This document shows, piece by piece, positions 7,393-9,069 of a stretch of DNA of 9,069 bases. The first letter of the stretch is position 1, and the number at the start of each line of letters is the position of its first letter. The DNA is from SZAS-103 sp038323475 (lineage in GTDB: Bacteria; Pseudomonadota; Gammaproteobacteria; Xanthomonadales; Xanthomonadaceae): NCBI GenBank assembly GCA_038323475.1, contig JBBQHA010000134.1, positions 1 to 9,069 on the forward strand. The letters are read 5' to 3'. The notes under the pieces were generated by a model that was not told the DNA's origin, did no database searches, and saw only the letters and a list, made by a program, of their open reading frames with translations. A program made the translations under genes and the position numbers.

Positions 7393-7557
7393 AACCTGTT
7401 GCAGGCGAAACAGCGTCGTGCGCGCGGACGCCGTGGAGTCGAGGCGCGCAGCGGACTTGGACGTCGTCGTAACGGGATTGTCCATTGCAATGTGTATCGT
7501 TCCAGCCATCCATCTGTCGAAGGATCATTCGGCATTCCCTCCCTGATGCGAGTCCCC
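7393..7557 (+). other. Intergenic region between the cbb3 operon and the phosphoketolase gene
   Basis: This 165-base gap is the longest non-coding stretch in the window and should hold both the end of the oxidase operon and the phosphoketolase promoter. I see no strong rho-independent terminator: only weak stems of about five base pairs (CTGTT with AACAG near 7396-7413; GCGTC with GACGC near 7413-7431), neither followed by a T run. No FNR site (TTGAT-N4-ATCAA) is present. No convincing -35/-10 pair with normal spacing was found; TATCGT at 7495-7500 resembles a -10 box but lacks a partner. A perfect palindrome at 7483-7492 is listed separately. Confidence 0.7.
7483..7492. promoter_or_regulatory. 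10-base perfect palindrome CATTGCAATG, possible operator
   Basis: CATTGCAATG is identical to its reverse complement and lies in an AT-richer pocket of an otherwise very GC-rich region, 65 bases upstream of the phosphoketolase ATG at 7558. A further ATTG copy at 7477-7480 precedes it, so ATTG occurs twice seven bases apart. Position and symmetry fit a dimeric regulator binding site, but the site is short and I cannot tie it to a known regulator. TTG and CAA are 13 bases end to end here, whereas FNR sites span 14 (TTG-N8-CAA), so FNR/Anr is unlikely. Confidence 0.3.
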
Positions 7558-9069
7558 ATGCCGAATCACCTGTCTCCCGCTGTCCTCGAAAAAATGCACG
7601 CATGGTGGCGTGCGGCCAACTATCTGTCGGTAGGGCAGATCTACCTGCGCGAGAACCCGTTGCTCGAACAACCGCTGGCGCGCGAGCACATCAAGCCGCG
7701 CCTGCTCGGACACTGGGGCACCACGCCGGGTCTGAACTTCCTGTACGTCCACCTGAACCGGCTCATCATCGACAACGACCTGGACATGATCAACATCATC
7801 GGTCCGGGGCATGGCGGTCCCGGGCTGGTTGCGAACACGTATCTCGAAGGCTCCTATACCGAAATCTATCCGGCGATCGAGCGCAATCGGGATGGCATGC
7901 GTCGCCTGTTCCGGCAGTTTTCGTGGCCGCATGGCATTCCCAGCCACGTCGCGCCGGAAACGCCAGGATCGATCCACGAAGGAGGCGAACTCGGCTATTC
8001 GCTCGCGCATGCATTCGGCGCGGCGTTCGACAACCCTGAACTGGTCGTCGCGTGTATCGTCGGCGACGGCGAGGCGGAGACCGGCGCGCTCGCGACGAGC
8101 TGGCACTCCAACAAGTTCCTCAACCCGGCCCGCGACGGAGCGGTGTTGCCGATCCTCCACCTCAACGGCTTCAAGATCGCGAACCCGACCGTGCTCGCGC
8201 GGATCAGCCGCGAGGAATTGACCGACCTGTTCCGCGGCTACGGTTACGAACCGCATTTCGTCGAAGGCGACGATCCGCAGATCATGCATCCGTTGCTTGC
8301 GGAAACCCTGGACACGGTGTTCGCGAAGATTCGCGCGTACCAGGACGCGGCGCGCGCGCCTGGCGCGGCGAGTCCTCCCGAGCGCCCGCGCTGGCCGATG
8401 ATCGTGTTGCGTACGCCGAAAGGCTGGACCGGACCGAAGTTCGTCGACGGGCTGCCCGTCGAAGGCACCTGGCGCGCGCACCAGGTGCCGATCGCCAGCT
8501 TCGACGATCCCGAACATGTCCGGCAGCTCGAGGAATGGATGCGCAGCTATCGGCCGCAGGAACTGTTCGACGCGAACGGCAAGTTCCGCGACGAGCTCGC
8601 CGAACTCGCGCCGATGGGCCAGCGACGGATGGGATCCAATCCGCACGCGAATGGCGGCGGCCTGCTGGTGCCGCTTGAACTGCCGCACTTCCACGATTTC
8701 GCGGTGCCGGTCGCGGTGCCTGGCACGACCAGGGCGGAGGCCACGCGCGTGCTGGGCACGTATCTTCGCGAGGTGATGCGGCGCAACCTGGCCGCGGCGA
8801 ATTTCCGCCTGTTCGGTCCCGACGAAACCGCATCCAACCGCCTCGACGCCGTGTTCGAGGTCAGCGGCAAGGCGTGGATGGCGGACGTCGAAGACGTCGA
8901 CATCAACCTGGCCGCGGATGGCCGCGTGATGGAAGTGCTGAGCGAGCACCTCTGCCAGGGCTGGCTCGAAGGCTACCTGCTGACCGGTCGCCATGGTTTG
9001 TTCTCGTGCTACGAAGCGTTTATCCACATCATCGATTCGATGTTCAACCAGCATGCGAAGTGGCTGAAG
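7558..9069 (+). CDS. xfp: Phosphoketolase (xylulose-5-phosphate/fructose-6-phosphate family), 3' truncated by window end
   Basis: An uninterrupted frame of 504 codons runs from ATG 7558 off the right edge. The usual family length is about 790-830 residues, so roughly a third is missing. Phosphoketolase cleaves xylulose 5-phosphate (and often fructose 6-phosphate) with phosphate to acetyl phosphate plus glyceraldehyde 3-phosphate (or erythrose 4-phosphate), using thiamine diphosphate and Mg2+ in the cytoplasm. Visible motifs are GHWGTTPG (51-58), GPGHGGP (82-88), the cofactor motif GDGEAETG (169-176) with LHLNG (N203), TPKGWTGPK (286-294), AHQVP (H308), FGPDETASNRL (419-429) and LLTGRHGLFSCYEAF (474-488), whose E486 probably contacts the thiamine ring. 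An in-frame ATG at 7546 would add four residues (MRVP). Neither start has a clear ribosome site. Whether it prefers xylulose or fructose phosphate cannot be read here. Confidence 0.95.
   Translation, partial: MPNHLSPAVLEKMHAWWRAANYLSVGQIYLRENPLLEQPLAREHIKPRLLGHWGTTPGLNFLYVHLNRLIIDNDLDMINIIGPGHGGPGLVANTYLEGSYTEIYPAIERNRDGMRRLFRQFSWPHGIPSHVAPETPGSIHEGGELGYSLAHAFGAAFDNPELVVACIVGDGEAETGALATSWHSNKFLNPARDGAVLPILHLNGFKIANPTVLARISREELTDLFRGYGYEPHFVEGDDPQIMHPLLAETLDTVFAKIRAYQDAARAPGAASPPERPRWPMIVLRTPKGWTGPKFVDGLPVEGTWRAHQVPIASFDDPEHVRQLEEWMRSYRPQELFDANGKFRDELAELAPMGQRRMGSNPHANGGGLLVPLELPHFHDFAVPVAVPGTTRAEATRVLGTYLREVMRRNLAAANFRLFGPDETASNRLDAVFEVSGKAWMADVEDVDINLAADGRVMEVLSEHLCQGWLEGYLLTGRHGLFSCYEAFIHIIDSMFNQHAKWLK

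Noticed and set aside
7393..7440. Candidate rho-independent terminator after the TauE-like gene
   Set aside because: Only short stems of about five base pairs with mismatched extensions are found, and no T run follows either.
7477..7491. Possible FNR/Anr box upstream of the phosphoketolase gene
   Set aside because: TTG and CAA are present (TTGTCCATTGCAA) but span 13 rather than 14 bases, and the inner positions do not match TTGAT/ATCAA.
7492..7557. Longer N-terminus of the phosphoketolase from GTG 7492
   Set aside because: The frame is open upstream, but the added residues (starting VYRSSHPSV) do not resemble phosphoketolase N-termini, which begin shortly before the LSPAVLEKM-like segment. 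The extension would also absorb the palindrome.
7525..9054. Minus-strand open frame of 509 codons opposite the phosphoketolase
   Set aside because: The plus strand carries all phosphoketolase motifs in one continuous frame that runs off the window. The antisense product is Arg/His/Val/Asp-rich and has no family signature, so it is a shadow frame.

Overview
The window is GC-rich, tightly packed proteobacterial chromosome with every supported gene on the + strand. It carries most of a cbb3-type (heme-copper, high-affinity) cytochrome c oxidase locus followed by the first 504 codons of a phosphoketolase gene. The gene order, the high GC content and the protein sequences suggest a gammaproteobacterium of the Xanthomonadales/Lysobacterales type. 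This is an inference from content only; no taxonomic marker gene is present.

Positions 1-1758 encode the oxidase: the last codons of probable ccoN, then ccoO (mono-heme cytochrome c), ccoQ (small membrane subunit) and ccoP (di-heme cytochrome c). Positions 1755-2054 hold a small two-helix membrane protein of unknown function that starts at GTG inside the ccoP stop codon. Positions 2058-6677 hold the assembly genes ccoG (polyferredoxin-like membrane protein), ccoH/fixH, ccoI/fixI (copper P1B-type ATPase) and ccoS. Positions 6664-7392 hold a TauE/SafE or DsbD-like membrane protein that overlaps ccoS. The genes touch or overlap nearly everywhere (ATGA or GTGA junctions at 832, 1755 and 3605; gaps of 1-10 bases elsewhere), so a single transcript starting upstream of ccoN is very likely. 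Its promoter is outside the window.

In this scheme CcoO and CcoP pass electrons from the bc1 complex or soluble cytochromes to the CcoN heme-copper centre. CcoI exports copper towards the periplasm for CuB maturation, CcoG and CcoS support copper handling and cofactor insertion, and CcoH stabilises the complex.

A 165-base non-coding gap (7393-7557) separates this operon from the phosphoketolase gene, which stays open to the right edge (7558-9069) and is therefore partial. The neighbourhood is a plausible low-oxygen module: a high-affinity terminal oxidase next to an enzyme that makes acetyl phosphate from sugar phosphates. No mobile element, CRISPR array, tRNA or rRNA is visible. The most open questions are the small protein between ccoP and ccoG, a long extra linker in CcoG, and the role of the TauE/SafE-like protein.
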